Part shown: one piece after another, positions 34,929-43,893 of the stretch | Numbering within the stretch: the first letter of the stretch is position 1 | Layout of the letters: each line of letters opens with the position of its first letter | Origin: Pontibacter coccineus | Lineage (GTDB): Bacteria > Bacteroidota > Bacteroidia > Cytophagales > Hymenobacteraceae | Reading direction: 5' to 3' | Length of the DNA stretch: 64,000 nt | Assembly: GCF_030546575.1 (NCBI RefSeq) | Contig: NZ_JAUOTN010000004.1 | Span: 1 to 64,000, forward strand | Made by a program: the position numbers and the translations under genes | Notes under the pieces: model-generated | Database searches by the model: none | What the model saw: only the letters and a program-made list of their open reading frames with translations | Told to the model about the DNA's origin: nothing

Positions 34929-35978
34929 TTAGCGGTTCTGGGCACGCTCGAGCAGCTTGCGGGGTGGCACCGCGTAAAGCTCTATCCCTATGTAGCCCGC
35001 TCCTTTCAGCGTGTTTTTGATCAGCTCGTCGCGTGAGCCTACATCATCGAAAGCACGGTGGCGGTAATACTGCCGGAACCCGCCTTCCACGGCAAACCAC
35101 AGAAAATCGTATATCTCCTGCTCCAGTCGCAACAGGCCTTTGATGTCGGTGCGCCGCAGCTCGATGTCGTTGAACTGCGAGAGCGGCGGTTCGCTGGCGT
35201 AGAGGTTGTAGCTGGCTCCTTCGATGCGGTAGCCGGTATAGAGGAGCGTTTTTTCAGACACGTTGTAGCGCACCCGCAGGTTAGCCGGGAAGATGGACTC
35301 CACACCCCAGCGGTCGTTGAAGGTGCGGTTGTAGATGATGCCCGGGTAGAGGCGCTGCCGCCCGAAGGTATAGCCCAGCTGGAAACCGACGCCCCAGGCA
35401 AAGTCAGGGCTGCGCTTCCAGCCATAGCCCACGTCTACCGTGGTTTTCAGGTAATCCGATACGTTGACATTGTCGCGGGTATAGTCACCGTTGAGCTCAC
35501 CCTTTGCGCGCACCAATATAAAACGCACCTCGTCAAACGAATGCAGGAAAGCCAGTTGCAGGCCCAGACTCTTCAGGTTTTTGTCTTCCAGGTTGCGGTA
35601 CAGGCTGTAAGAGGCAGGCGATACGCTCTCAAAGTTGAATTCCTCAAACTTGTGGTCTATCCCCAGAATCAGCTTGGTATTGGGCTTGTTCATGACAGGC
35701 GCCAGTGCCCGTACAAAGAACTTGTTGTGCCGCCGTACCCGCGCCCGTCCGTTGCCTATCTCCGGGTTGTCCGACTCCGATTCGATGTCGAACTGCGGGA
35801 GGCGCTCATAGCCGATCACAATGCCCCGGCTTTTGCCCATGCCCCTTACGCCGGGGCTGGCGTATTCTTTGGTTTGTTTTTGCACATCGGACAGGTCCTG
35901 TTCGGTTTCCTGGGCCAGTGCGTGTTCTCCTATCAGGAGCAAAGGTAAAAGGAGTAGTTTAGGTAGGGTTAATTTCAT
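34929..35978 (-). CDS. outer-membrane beta-barrel protein, DUF6268-like
   Basis: 349 residues with a signal peptide (MKLTLPKLLLLPLLLIGEHA, cleavage near ALA-QE). The mature part alternates amphipathic strands and turns as in barrels (KFFVRALAPVMNKPNTKLILGIDHKFEEF; WGVGFQLGYTFGRQRLYPGIIYNRTF; LLYTGYRIEGASYNLYAS). By pattern it resembles the DUF6268 family of Bacteroidota barrels; function unknown. It ends in RKLLERAQNR rather than an aromatic, slightly unusual. Separated from the phosphoesterase gene by a terminator. Confidence 0.75.
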   Translation of the reverse strand: MKLTLPKLLLLPLLLIGEHALAQETEQDLSDVQKQTKEYASPGVRGMGKSRGIVIGYERLPQFDIESESDNPEIGNGRARVRRHNKFFVRALAPVMNKPNTKLILGIDHKFEEFNFESVSPASYSLYRNLEDKNLKSLGLQLAFLHSFDEVRFILVRAKGELNGDYTRDNVNVSDYLKTTVDVGYGWKRSPDFAWGVGFQLGYTFGRQRLYPGIIYNRTFNDRWGVESIFPANLRVRYNVSEKTLLYTGYRIEGASYNLYASEPPLSQFNDIELRRTDIKGLLRLEQEIYDFLWFAVEGGFRQYYRHRAFDDVGSRDELIKNTLKGAGYIGIELYAVPPRKLLERAQNR

Positions 35979-36007
35979 AGTTCGTGGCTAATTACATGGC
36001 GGTAAAT

Positions 36008-36039
36008 GCAAAAAGTGCCATAACTGAGGCACTTTTTGC
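36008..36039 (-). terminator. terminator after the phosphoesterase-barrel gene
   Basis: GCAAAAAGTGCC (36008-36019) pairs perfectly with GGCACTTTTTGC (36028-36039); transcribed from the minus strand it ends in a U-rich arm. Confidence 0.75.
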
Positions 36040-36058
36040 TATACGTCATAAGATTTTT

Positions 36059-39000
36059 TTAGAATAAAAAGCCGAAGCTTAATGTCCACAGCCGTTCCAC
36101 ATCGCCTTTGGCGTAAGTCAGCACGATGACGTTCTTCTGCATGATGTCGGCCCACACACCACCGCCTATACCTGTATGCAGGCTTCGGAAAAAGGCAGCA
36201 TCGCGTTCGCCGTCCTGGTACACGCGGCCCACATCATACAAGCCCAGCACCCCGAGCCTGCCCGGCGTCAGGTATAGGTTAAAGTCCAGGAGCGACAGGC
36301 GGGCTTCGGCGTTGGCATAGATTGCGCTGCGGCCGGCAAAGCGGGTGCGACGGTAGCCGCGCATATTGTCCATGCCGCCCAGGGTGTTGGCCTGGTAGAA
36401 GCGGAAGTCGCCGAAGTTATGCGCTGCCCCCAGACGACCCGCCCAGGTGAGCTGAAACGGAAAATTCGGGGTCAGGTAGAAGGCAAACTCAGAGCTTATG
36501 TTGGTGTAGCTTAATTTTTCCCCATCAGTCTGCTTGTTGTAGCTCATGCGGTTGTGCAGGCGCATGCCGATGCGCGGGTTCTTCTGGTTGCCCTCTCCCA
36601 GCACATCCATATCGGCAAATGCCATCACGCCCACATAGTGCTGCGATTCGAAACGGCCCTGCTCCACGTCGTAGGTGCCCGGCTCCATCCGACCGCTTAG
36701 CGCCTCGTTCACTAGGTAGGTGTCGTGCTCGGAGTTCACCACCCGGAAGCGATCGTAAGTAGGACCTATACCTACTTTGAAGAAAGGGGCCAGGTTGTTG
36801 TTGAGCGTTGCGCCCACGTTCACGCGCTTAAACCGAACGCGGTAAAAGGAGTCGTCCTCGCTGTCCTGCTGGCGGGTGTCGTTGCCGTAGCCGTAGAAGT
36901 TGCGCTGGTACTGCGGTCCCTGTATGGCTGCATTCACACCGATGTTCCAGTTGCCGAACACCTGCCGCACATCGCCGGTATAGCGCACATTAAATGAGTT
37001 TGTGTAAAAGGCGTAATTGCCCTCCAGCAGGTGCTCCGAAGCATAAGGCGACTTGCGGAACTTGTGCGTGCGGGCCAGTATACCTGCTCCTATAAACAAG
37101 CCATCGTCCACGTTGTACTCCAGCGACAGCCGAGGCCCCAGGTATGGCAGCTTGTAATTGTCCCGGTCATAGAAATTCACATCCGGACTGATGCTGGTAC
37201 GGACTTTTGTCTCAGGCCCGAAGCTGAACACATTGCCTTCTTCTGTATCATACACGATCGTGTGCCGTTTAATGCCGGCCACACGCGAGTTGTCGGTGAT
37301 CACATCCTCGTCGTTGCCCCCGATAATACGCACCACGATCCCATCGTTCACATCTCCCTTCACTTCAAATATGTCTTTGCCGCGTTGCCCGTACAGGCGC
37401 AGCTCGTTGGTTTCAGGGGTATAGAAGGTGCGCTTGTAAAGTGTGTCGCGCAGCTCACCTTCTTTGTTGATCTTGTATACCGTCAGATGAGTTTCTTCAT
37501 CATTCAATCGGTTTACCACAAAGTGCTCGTGCTTATCGCTGCCGGCCACATCCACCATCTTGGCGAGGTGCTCGTAGTAGGCTTCGGCCGCTTGCGGCAG
37601 CTTGTCGCGGCGTGAGCGCAGTTTGGCTTTGATATCCTCGCCCGAGATAGCCCGCACCTCTTCCGGCCACTGGTTGATGGCCTCCTCGATCACCTGATCC
37701 GTTACGCCGGCCTGTATCTCTTTGGCAATGCGGATCCAGTCCTGCCGGGTGATGGCCGAGGTGAAGGTGCGGTCGATGGTCAGCGCGCTCAGGTTGAGCC
37801 CCACAATGTCGTCGAAGTCGTGGCCGAAGTTCTGGACGTTGCGCACGCCCCACTTCCGGGTGGCCAGCCAGGGTATAATTCCGTCGGCTTTGAAGAACAC
37901 CTGGTCGCGGTCCTCGGGCACCGGAATGTATACCTTGCCGCTGTCGGTCTTCTCCTCTTTCCAGCGCCACTGCCCCTCATGGCGGTCCCAGTCGCCCACC
38001 AGCATATCGAACAGGCGGGCGCGCACAAACTCTTGCTGGTTCACTTGGTTGTCGTTGTCCTGCCGCAGTTCCTTCAGCACCTTGTCGGTGCCCACCAGGT
38101 TCTCGGCAAAGCCTAGGCTCTTTACATCCTCGTGGTTCTCGTCGGCATCCTCTTCCAGAAAAGCCAGTGTGTTGCTGAACTCATCCATGTACTGGCGCAG
38201 GTAAGGCGTCTGCGGGATGAACACGAGTTTCGGGTTAGTATGGAATACGCCGGCGCCATCTGCCAGCCTAGGTATAGCCAGCGCGCCGTAGGGGTGCTGG
38301 GCCGAGATCTGGTCCTGCAGCAAGGCTTTGGCAGCGGTCTGGCGCAGGTACTCCGGCAGTGCCATGGTCGGATCTTTGTCGACGGTGCGCAGGGTGTACT
38401 CACGGGCGTCGGGGTTACGTACTTTCAGCGAAGCCGTTTGCTTGCCACCCCCTTTCTGGTAGGGCGTGAGCCCGCCCAGCTCGTTGCGCATGTCCAGCAG
38501 TGGCACCTCCACCGGCGTGGCCCACTCGCGGCGGTAGTGGTCGCCCAGCATGGTGCGGCGCAGCCCCCTGGCAGTATAGCTATCGTTGGCAGCCACTACT
38601 ATGGTGCTGTCGGCATAGTTGGTTTCGTCCACAATCGTGGACCGCTTGCGGCGCGGCTCTTTGGCGTAGAGCGGCGTCCGGAAGGTCATGGTGCCCTCTG
38701 AACCGTCGCCTTCCGGCTTCCAGTATTCCACCCAGGCTTCCCCGTTCTCATAATACATCAACTTGGCAAAGCCCTTCACCTGGTGGGTATACATGGCATT
38801 ACCGCCACCCTTCACGTGCTGTATCTTACAGCCTGATCCGCTGACAATGTGGGCCAGCTTGTTATGCTTGAAATGCTGCAGCGAGTGTTCGTGCCCGGCA
38901 GCGTACACGATGTTATCATACTTATCAAAGATGTTGAGTAGCCCCTCGATGTAAGCGTTGTAGCGCGGGTGCGGAATGTCCTGCAGGATGCCACCGTACT

Positions 39001-39868
39001 TGCGGGCAAACGGGTAAATGGACCCGATGACGGGCAACGGCAGGTAGATCCAGTCGCGTAGCATGGTGAGCGGGAAAACGTGGTCTTTCAGCGTGAAGAA
39101 TCCGCCATGGTTACCGCGCGTGAACAAAGGATGGTGCGCTACCACCACGATGTTGGAGCCCTGGTGCTTTTCTATAATGTCTTCCAGCTTCACCAGGAAG
39201 TCGGCCTCTGTGGATGCCCAGCAGTTGCTGCCCGCTCCGTAAGGGCGCTCCCAGGGGTGCAGCCACCATTCAGAGTCCAGAGCAATCAGCACAAGGTCAT
39301 CGCTGATCTTCACTTCATAAGGACCCGGGCAGCCATCGCCCGGCACATAGAAGTCACCGCCTACCACAATGCCCTCTTCGGTGAGGTACTCGTTCACATA
39401 GTTCTGCTGGCGCACCACAAACTCGAGCCCGCCGCGGCCGCTGTGGTTCCAGTCGTGGTTGCCCGGAATCATGTATTTTTCGCCCTGGTAGCCCCGCAGC
39501 ACATCGAGCTGGGCGTTGAGGCGCTGCTCCGACACTTCCCGGTCGTAGCGCCCGGGCTCGGGCAGACCGTTGTGGTACACGTTGTCACCCAGAAAGATGG
39601 TCGTGCTTTGTGCGCCGGCTTCGCTCATCTGCTTTTTCATGAGCTTAAGCGAAGGCTCCTGCTGCTTCAGGTCAGGCGCGCCCACATCGCCGATGAGGAA
39701 AACGGTGTAGTTTAGCTTGTTGCCAGCTTTGGGCTCGGTTTGCTGCCAGTTGAGCACATCGCGGCTGTAGTAAGGTTTTTGGGTAGCACAGGCTTGCAAG
39801 AGCACTAAGAAAAGGCCTACAGCCAGGGGGCGCAGGATAAGGGGTATAAGGTGAAGACGGTTTTTCAT
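36059..39868 (-). CDS. metallophosphoesterase / kinase-like / BamA-type barrel fusion lipoprotein
   Basis: From the ATG at 39868 it has 1269 residues. The signal MKNRLHLIPLILRPLAVGLF is followed by LVLLQAC, a lipobox with C27. Residues 50-360 are a calcineurin-like phosphoesterase (GDVGAPD, GDNVYHNG, GNHDWNH, VVAHHPLF, AAGHEHSLQH). A long middle region contains RARLFDMLVGDWDRHEGQWR (about 613) and PEDRDQVFFKADG (about 646), which recall the catalytic loop and metal motif of HipA/FAM20/CotH-type kinases; that is inference. The last 370 residues are an Omp85/surface-antigen barrel with the LGGMDNMRGYRRTRFAGR motif and terminal FGFLF. Confidence 0.82.
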   Translation of the reverse strand: MKNRLHLIPLILRPLAVGLFLVLLQACATQKPYYSRDVLNWQQTEPKAGNKLNYTVFLIGDVGAPDLKQQEPSLKLMKKQMSEAGAQSTTIFLGDNVYHNGLPEPGRYDREVSEQRLNAQLDVLRGYQGEKYMIPGNHDWNHSGRGGLEFVVRQQNYVNEYLTEEGIVVGGDFYVPGDGCPGPYEVKISDDLVLIALDSEWWLHPWERPYGAGSNCWASTEADFLVKLEDIIEKHQGSNIVVVAHHPLFTRGNHGGFFTLKDHVFPLTMLRDWIYLPLPVIGSIYPFARKYGGILQDIPHPRYNAYIEGLLNIFDKYDNIVYAAGHEHSLQHFKHNKLAHIVSGSGCKIQHVKGGGNAMYTHQVKGFAKLMYYENGEAWVEYWKPEGDGSEGTMTFRTPLYAKEPRRKRSTIVDETNYADSTIVVAANDSYTARGLRRTMLGDHYRREWATPVEVPLLDMRNELGGLTPYQKGGGKQTASLKVRNPDAREYTLRTVDKDPTMALPEYLRQTAAKALLQDQISAQHPYGALAIPRLADGAGVFHTNPKLVFIPQTPYLRQYMDEFSNTLAFLEEDADENHEDVKSLGFAENLVGTDKVLKELRQDNDNQVNQQEFVRARLFDMLVGDWDRHEGQWRWKEEKTDSGKVYIPVPEDRDQVFFKADGIIPWLATRKWGVRNVQNFGHDFDDIVGLNLSALTIDRTFTSAITRQDWIRIAKEIQAGVTDQVIEEAINQWPEEVRAISGEDIKAKLRSRRDKLPQAAEAYYEHLAKMVDVAGSDKHEHFVVNRLNDEETHLTVYKINKEGELRDTLYKRTFYTPETNELRLYGQRGKDIFEVKGDVNDGIVVRIIGGNDEDVITDNSRVAGIKRHTIVYDTEEGNVFSFGPETKVRTSISPDVNFYDRDNYKLPYLGPRLSLEYNVDDGLFIGAGILARTHKFRKSPYASEHLLEGNYAFYTNSFNVRYTGDVRQVFGNWNIGVNAAIQGPQYQRNFYGYGNDTRQQDSEDDSFYRVRFKRVNVGATLNNNLAPFFKVGIGPTYDRFRVVNSEHDTYLVNEALSGRMEPGTYDVEQGRFESQHYVGVMAFADMDVLGEGNQKNPRIGMRLHNRMSYNKQTDGEKLSYTNISSEFAFYLTPNFPFQLTWAGRLGAAHNFGDFRFYQANTLGGMDNMRGYRRTRFAGRSAIYANAEARLSLLDFNLYLTPGRLGVLGLYDVGRVYQDGERDAAFFRSLHTGIGGGVWADIMQKNVIVLTYAKGDVERLWTLSFGFLF

Positions 39869-40202
39869 AAAATTCGGTGTGTACGGGGTGTCCTGTCTAG
39901 CAAAAGCAAGTGTGCCGGCCACAGCACATCGTCTGGCGATAAGGTTGCTGCCGTAAAAGCGATGGTTGGGTTTGGTAGTGCATGGTTGGTAGCAGCGCCT
40001 GAATTAGCATTGGGGCTACGGCAGGGCTGAGATAAGTAACGTAGGGCAGCTGCATTAAGTTTTTGCTTTACTATATAGGGCATAGTGTGCGTTGTGGCCG
40101 GCCCTTTCAACAAAAAGCGGTATTCACCGTAACGGCAAAAGAATAATAGCATACCTACAACCGCCGCTCACAACTGTGCACTACTTGCAGAGCTCCCTGA
40201 CA
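39869..40202. other. divergent intergenic region
   Basis: 334 bp between the phosphoesterase-barrel gene and the HD-PycTM gene. It should hold both promoters, but I see no clear -33/-7 pair. No gene and no iterated-motif copy. Confidence 0.5.
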
Positions 40203-41501
40203 ATGGCGGCAGACACCGTTATGGAAGAACAAGATATCGTCAAGCAAGCCAGTGAGTACGTTTTCAGGCTTTTTAAGGAGCAGCTGTCCAAGAAGCTTGT
40301 CTACCACAATTACAAACACACCTTCGAGACTGCCAACGAAACCCGGCAACTGGGCGAACTGTACGGTTTGAGCCCGGAGGAACTGCAGGACTTGGAGCTG
40401 GCCGCCTGGTTTCATGACACGGGTTATATCAAAGCCTATGACGGACATGAGGAAGAAAGCGTAGGCTACGCCACTTCCTGGCTAGAGGAGAAGAACTACC
40501 CGCCCGAGCGCATTGCCCGTGTAACCGATTGCATCATGGCCACCAGGCACGGCATTAAACCCCAGTCCCTGCTGCAGGAGGTGATCGTGGATGCAGACAT
40601 GGCCAACATCGGCAAAGAAACCTTTTTTGCCACAGCCGAGCTGCTGCGTGTGGAGTGGGAGATCTTCAAAGACAAGTTTTTCACGGATCAGGAGTGGGCG
40701 CAGTTTCAGATGGAGTTCCTGCTCTCCACCACCTTCTACACCGCCAAGGCCCAGCACAAATATGCCGAGCAGCTCGGCCTGAACATACAGGAGCAGCGCA
40801 ACCAGTTGCAGAAGGAGTCGAAGAAGCTGAAGAAGGAGGAAAAGGAGCAGCGCGAGACACTGGCCCAGCCCAAGCGCGGCATCGAAACCATGTTCCGCAA
40901 CACCTACCGCACGCACCTCAACCTGAGCGCCATCGCCGATAACAAGGCCAACATGATGATCAGCCTCAACGCCATCATCATGTCCGTGATCATTACTTAC
41001 CTGAGCACCAAGACCTCCATCACAGGGGCTGAGTTTGCCCAGCACCGTTCGCTGCTCATACCAGTGGGCACGTTGCTGCTCACCACGCTTGGCTCGGTGA
41101 TCTTCGCCATTATTTCGGCGCAGCCGGAGGTGACAAGTTTCACTTTTAACCGGAAACAGATCAACAGCAAAAAGGTAAACCTGCTCTTCTTCGGAAACTT
41201 CACCAATATACCGCTGGAGGATTTTCAGAACGGTATGCACGAGATCATGCGCGACAAACAATCGCTTTACACGAACATGATCACCGACATCTATTACCTG
41301 GGTGAGGTGCTGAGCCGCAAGTATAAGATCCTGCGCGTTTCCTACTCTATTTTTATGGTAGGGCTCATATTGACCGTGATCGCCTTCGGCATCTCCATTG
41401 CCCTGTACGACGAACCTATGCTGGAACCGACCACGCAGGAACAAACCCCACAAGAACCAGCCGCACAGGAGCAAGCCCCGCAGGAGCAGACCAACAGGTA
41501 A
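40203..41501 (+). CDS. HD-domain phosphohydrolase fused to a Pycsar effector (PycTM) domain
   Basis: 432 residues from the ATG at 40203; the frame is open further upstream, but that part is not protein-like. Residues 10-190 are an HD domain (H35, H39 in YHNYKHT, H71-D72 in AAWFHDTGY, VDADMANIG). A charged coiled coil follows (about 195-225). Then comes the PycTM/DUF5706 signature RNTYRTHLNLSAIADNKANM and ISLNAIIMSVIITYL, with helices at about 258-276, 288-312 and 399-421. PycTM is the membrane effector of cyclic-pyrimidine antiphage defence. The tail is a (Q)EQTPQEPAAQ repeat. No cyclase gene is nearby. Confidence 0.82.
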   Translation: MAADTVMEEQDIVKQASEYVFRLFKEQLSKKLVYHNYKHTFETANETRQLGELYGLSPEELQDLELAAWFHDTGYIKAYDGHEEESVGYATSWLEEKNYPPERIARVTDCIMATRHGIKPQSLLQEVIVDADMANIGKETFFATAELLRVEWEIFKDKFFTDQEWAQFQMEFLLSTTFYTAKAQHKYAEQLGLNIQEQRNQLQKESKKLKKEEKEQRETLAQPKRGIETMFRNTYRTHLNLSAIADNKANMMISLNAIIMSVIITYLSTKTSITGAEFAQHRSLLIPVGTLLLTTLGSVIFAIISAQPEVTSFTFNRKQINSKKVNLLFFGNFTNIPLEDFQNGMHEIMRDKQSLYTNMITDIYYLGEVLSRKYKILRVSYSIFMVGLILTVIAFGISIALYDEPMLEPTTQEQTPQEPAAQEQAPQEQTNR

Positions 41502-41572
41502 ATGGTAGGTATAAGCTAAAGCCTGTGCAGGTTAGCGAAGCACGATACCAGACCGAATAGTGTAAAACAGAA

Positions 41573-41609
41573 AGAGAGCCCGGCAACAGTTGCCAGGCTC
41601 TCTTTTTTT
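41573..41609. terminator. bidirectional terminator
   Basis: AGAGAGCC (41573-41580) pairs with the GGCTCTCT arm ending at 41603, with further GGCAAC/TTGCC pairing and seven T residues. Between convergent genes. Confidence 0.88.
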
Positions 41610-41637
41610 AAAGATTAGGGTAGTTTGCCGATTTTGG

Positions 41638-42933
41638 CTAAGATGTTTCTGCGCTTTCAATGGGTTTTAAGATAACCTTGTCCACCCTGAAGCCGTCCAT
41701 GTCCACTATCTCAAATTCATAGCCGCTGATCTGAAACTTGTCGCCCGTGACAGGGAGCTTGTCCAGCTCATAGGAAATGAACCCGGCCAGCGTTACGTAG
41801 TTGTCGGCATCTTTGGGTATTACTTCCCGCCTCAGTTCCCGGTTTAGGTCATAGATTTCCATAGAGCCGTTCACCAGAAGTGACCCATCATCTCTTTTCA
41901 CAACATCTGGTTCATCGTGCTCGTCCACGTCCGGAATGTCTCCCACAATGGCTTCAAGTATGTCGTGCAGCGTGATGATCCCCTCGCTCGAGCCGTATTC
42001 GTCCACTACAATGCCCAAGTATTGCTTCTGCTTTTTGAAAATGTTCAGCACCACGCTTACCATCATTGTTTCGGGGATGTAAATGGGCGGCTGCAGGACA
42101 CTTTGCAGCGGCTCCCCATTATTCTCCGCCAGATACTCATAGAAGCGCTTTGCCGTCAGTATCCCGATGATCTTATCGAAGCTGCCATCGCCCACCGGAA
42201 ATTTAGAGTGCGCGCTGTGCTGAATCATATCCCTGATGGCTTCGATGGGCTGATTGATGTCGATGTACTCCACATCCATGCGGTGCGTGCGCAGGTTCTT
42301 GGCGCGCTGCTCCGAGTAAGTGAAAATGTTCTGGTGCAGCTGGATTTCCTCCTTCGCCAGAATGCCCTGCTTGCCCGCCGTCTTGATGATCTGCCGGAGT
42401 TCCTCTTCCGACATCTTCTCTTCCGAAGGCTCCTTAATGCCGAGCACTTTAATGACCAGGTTAGTGGACCCTGAGAGCAGCTTAACCAGTGGCTGGGTAA
42501 CAATGGTGAACACCTTGATGATGGGCGCTACAAAAAGGGCGATGTTGTCGGCATTGCCAAGCGCAACGGTTTTGGGTATCAGCTCCCCGATCACGATGGT
42601 GAAGTAAGTGATAAGTCCTATCACCAGCACGATGGAAAGCGTATCGGCGTAGGGTGCCAGAAAATCTATACCTCCCAGCCACTGCCTGACATCATCGGAC
42701 AGGGCGGCCCCACCGTACGCACCGGACACGATGCCGATAAGCGTGATACCGACCTGTATGGCTGACAGAAAATTCTCCGGCGATTCAAGCAGCTGCAAAA
42801 CGGTTTCCGCATTTTTGCTTCCCTGCTTTGCTTTGTTCATAATCCTGTTTCTGTTAACGGAGATAATGGATAGCTCTGACAGGGCGAAGAAGCCGTTCAG
42901 CAGGGTCAGGAGTATTAGAATGACAATTTCCAT
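41638..42933 (-). CDS. CNNM/HlyC-CorC family transporter (hemolysin family)
   Basis: 431 residues. The N-terminal DUF21/CNNM membrane domain (FFALSELSIISVNRNRI, VQVGITLIGIVSGAYGG-like segment, FTIVIGELIPKTVAL) has four helices. Two CBS domains follow (THRMDVEYIDINQPIEAIRDMI to LTAKRFYEYL; IPETMMVSVVLNIFKKQKQYLGIVVDEYG to DILEAIVGDIPDVDE). The C-terminal CorC-HlyC PCMH-like domain contains DGSLLVNGSMEIYDLN. Members are implicated in magnesium or cobalt efflux. Stand-alone gene. Confidence 0.92.
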   Translation of the reverse strand: MEIVILILLTLLNGFFALSELSIISVNRNRIMNKAKQGSKNAETVLQLLESPENFLSAIQVGITLIGIVSGAYGGAALSDDVRQWLGGIDFLAPYADTLSIVLVIGLITYFTIVIGELIPKTVALGNADNIALFVAPIIKVFTIVTQPLVKLLSGSTNLVIKVLGIKEPSEEKMSEEELRQIIKTAGKQGILAKEEIQLHQNIFTYSEQRAKNLRTHRMDVEYIDINQPIEAIRDMIQHSAHSKFPVGDGSFDKIIGILTAKRFYEYLAENNGEPLQSVLQPPIYIPETMMVSVVLNIFKKQKQYLGIVVDEYGSSEGIITLHDILEAIVGDIPDVDEHDEPDVVKRDDGSLLVNGSMEIYDLNRELRREVIPKDADNYVTLAGFISYELDKLPVTGDKFQISGYEFEIVDMDGFRVDKVILKPIESAETS

Positions 42934-43263
42934 TGGGATGTCGGGTAGTGAGAGAAATGAATTATCTGCCTTTATACCTTCTGCAATGAAAAGAGTATAA
43001 AGAACGGCGCTAATTTAAGTAAATCTCCTCAGTGAAGACTACTGTTAACGGCAGGTGGTTTCTCACATGTGTATATCATACTTTATTTAAACGCAATACG
43101 CCTTTTATGATGTAACCATAAAAGTTATCTTTGCACAATCAGCAACTGACCTTAAGTGATGCCAGGCTGTAACCGTGGAAGGCGTGTAACACACAGTGTA
43201 CAACATTTTTACAGACAGAGGTAAAAGTGGGCTGAAAAAACCAGCCAGGCATAAAATACATAA
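42934..43263. other. AT-rich intergenic region upstream of tRNA-Arg
   Basis: 330 bp without a gene. It holds the probable tRNA promoter (43103-43133) and GC-poor sequence; about 130 bp of transcribed leader would precede the tRNA. Confidence 0.5.
43103..43133 (+). promoter_or_regulatory. probable promoter of tRNA-Arg
   Basis: TTTT at 43103-43106, 19 bases, then TATCTTTG at 43126-43133, an exact match to the TAnnTTTG -7 consensus of Bacteroidota. Confidence 0.45.
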
Positions 43264-43338
43264 GGCCCTGTAGTTCAATGGATAGAATAGGAGTTTCCTA
43301 AACTTTAGATAGCAGTTCGATTCTGCTCAGGGCCACCA
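43264..43338 (+). tRNA. tRNA-Arg (anticodon CCT)
   Basis: A 75-nt cloverleaf. The acceptor stem GGCCCTG/CAGGGCC pairs perfectly. The D arm is GTTC-AATGGATA-GAAT, the anticodon stem GGAGT/ACTTT carries loop TTCCTAA with CCT at 43297-43299, and the T arm is AGCAG-TTCGATT-CTGCT. The discriminator A is followed by an encoded CCA. It reads AGG codons. Single tRNA, not clustered. Confidence 0.95.
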
Positions 43339-43486
43339 TTTTAAGAGTTGTTTTTCGGCGTGATCAGGGAACTAAACCCCACTTGCTCGTCTTAATAGTA
43401 AGAGTCAGAGTTACTTCGCAAAGTCACTATATTTTAGATTTTATATTTTATTCGTTATCTTGGAGCTGAAGCCACTCTTTTACACC

Positions 43487-43822
43487 ATGAAAACAACTTT
43501 AACTGTATGCATGCTGGCTATCTTTGCCAGCCTTACTGCCTGCAATAGCGAACAGAGGAGCATGGAGGTGGACGGTTCGGAAGCTACCGTAGCCAGCGAG
43601 ACCGGGGAGCTCCCTGTAGATGTGCTGTATGCGACCAGGCCCCTGATGGGCGGGGAGGTATACAGAACAGCCAGCTTTCAGGCGGCCAGCCTGCTCCACT
43701 TCGACACCACGCAGGTCATTCAGGTGCTCGACACCTCCGATGTTATGTTTGTGAAAGCCCGCGTGCACCGCGACACCGCCGCTTATACCGGTTTCGTATC
43801 CAAAGCCATCCTGCCGGAATAA
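43487..43822 (+). CDS. hypothetical lipoprotein, possibly SH3-like
   Basis: 111 residues from the ATG at 43487 (MKTTLTVCMLAIFASLTAC, lipobox cysteine 19); the frame is open nine codons further up, but the signal peptide fixes this start. The mature part has short strands (VLYATRPLMGGEVYRTASFQAASLL; TQVIQVLDTSDVMFVKARV; AYTGFVSKAIL) in the order of a bacterial SH3 domain (YVTASxLNVR-like, ending in GFVxxxxL). That assignment is inference. It ends before a long perfect terminator. Confidence 0.65.
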   Translation: MKTTLTVCMLAIFASLTACNSEQRSMEVDGSEATVASETGELPVDVLYATRPLMGGEVYRTASFQAASLLHFDTTQVIQVLDTSDVMFVKARVHRDTAAYTGFVSKAILPE

Positions 43823-43838
43823 TCCGCTTAGGCATAAA

Positions 43839-43880
43839 ACAAGAAAGGCCGCTCTGTGTGAAGAGCGGCCTTTCTTGTTT
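43839..43880. terminator. bidirectional terminator, 17-bp stem
   Basis: Positions 43839-43855 (ACAAGAAAGGCCGCTCT) pair exactly with 43862-43878, with a six-base loop. Between convergent genes. Confidence 0.92.
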
Positions 43881-43893
43881 TATATAGGTTTCC

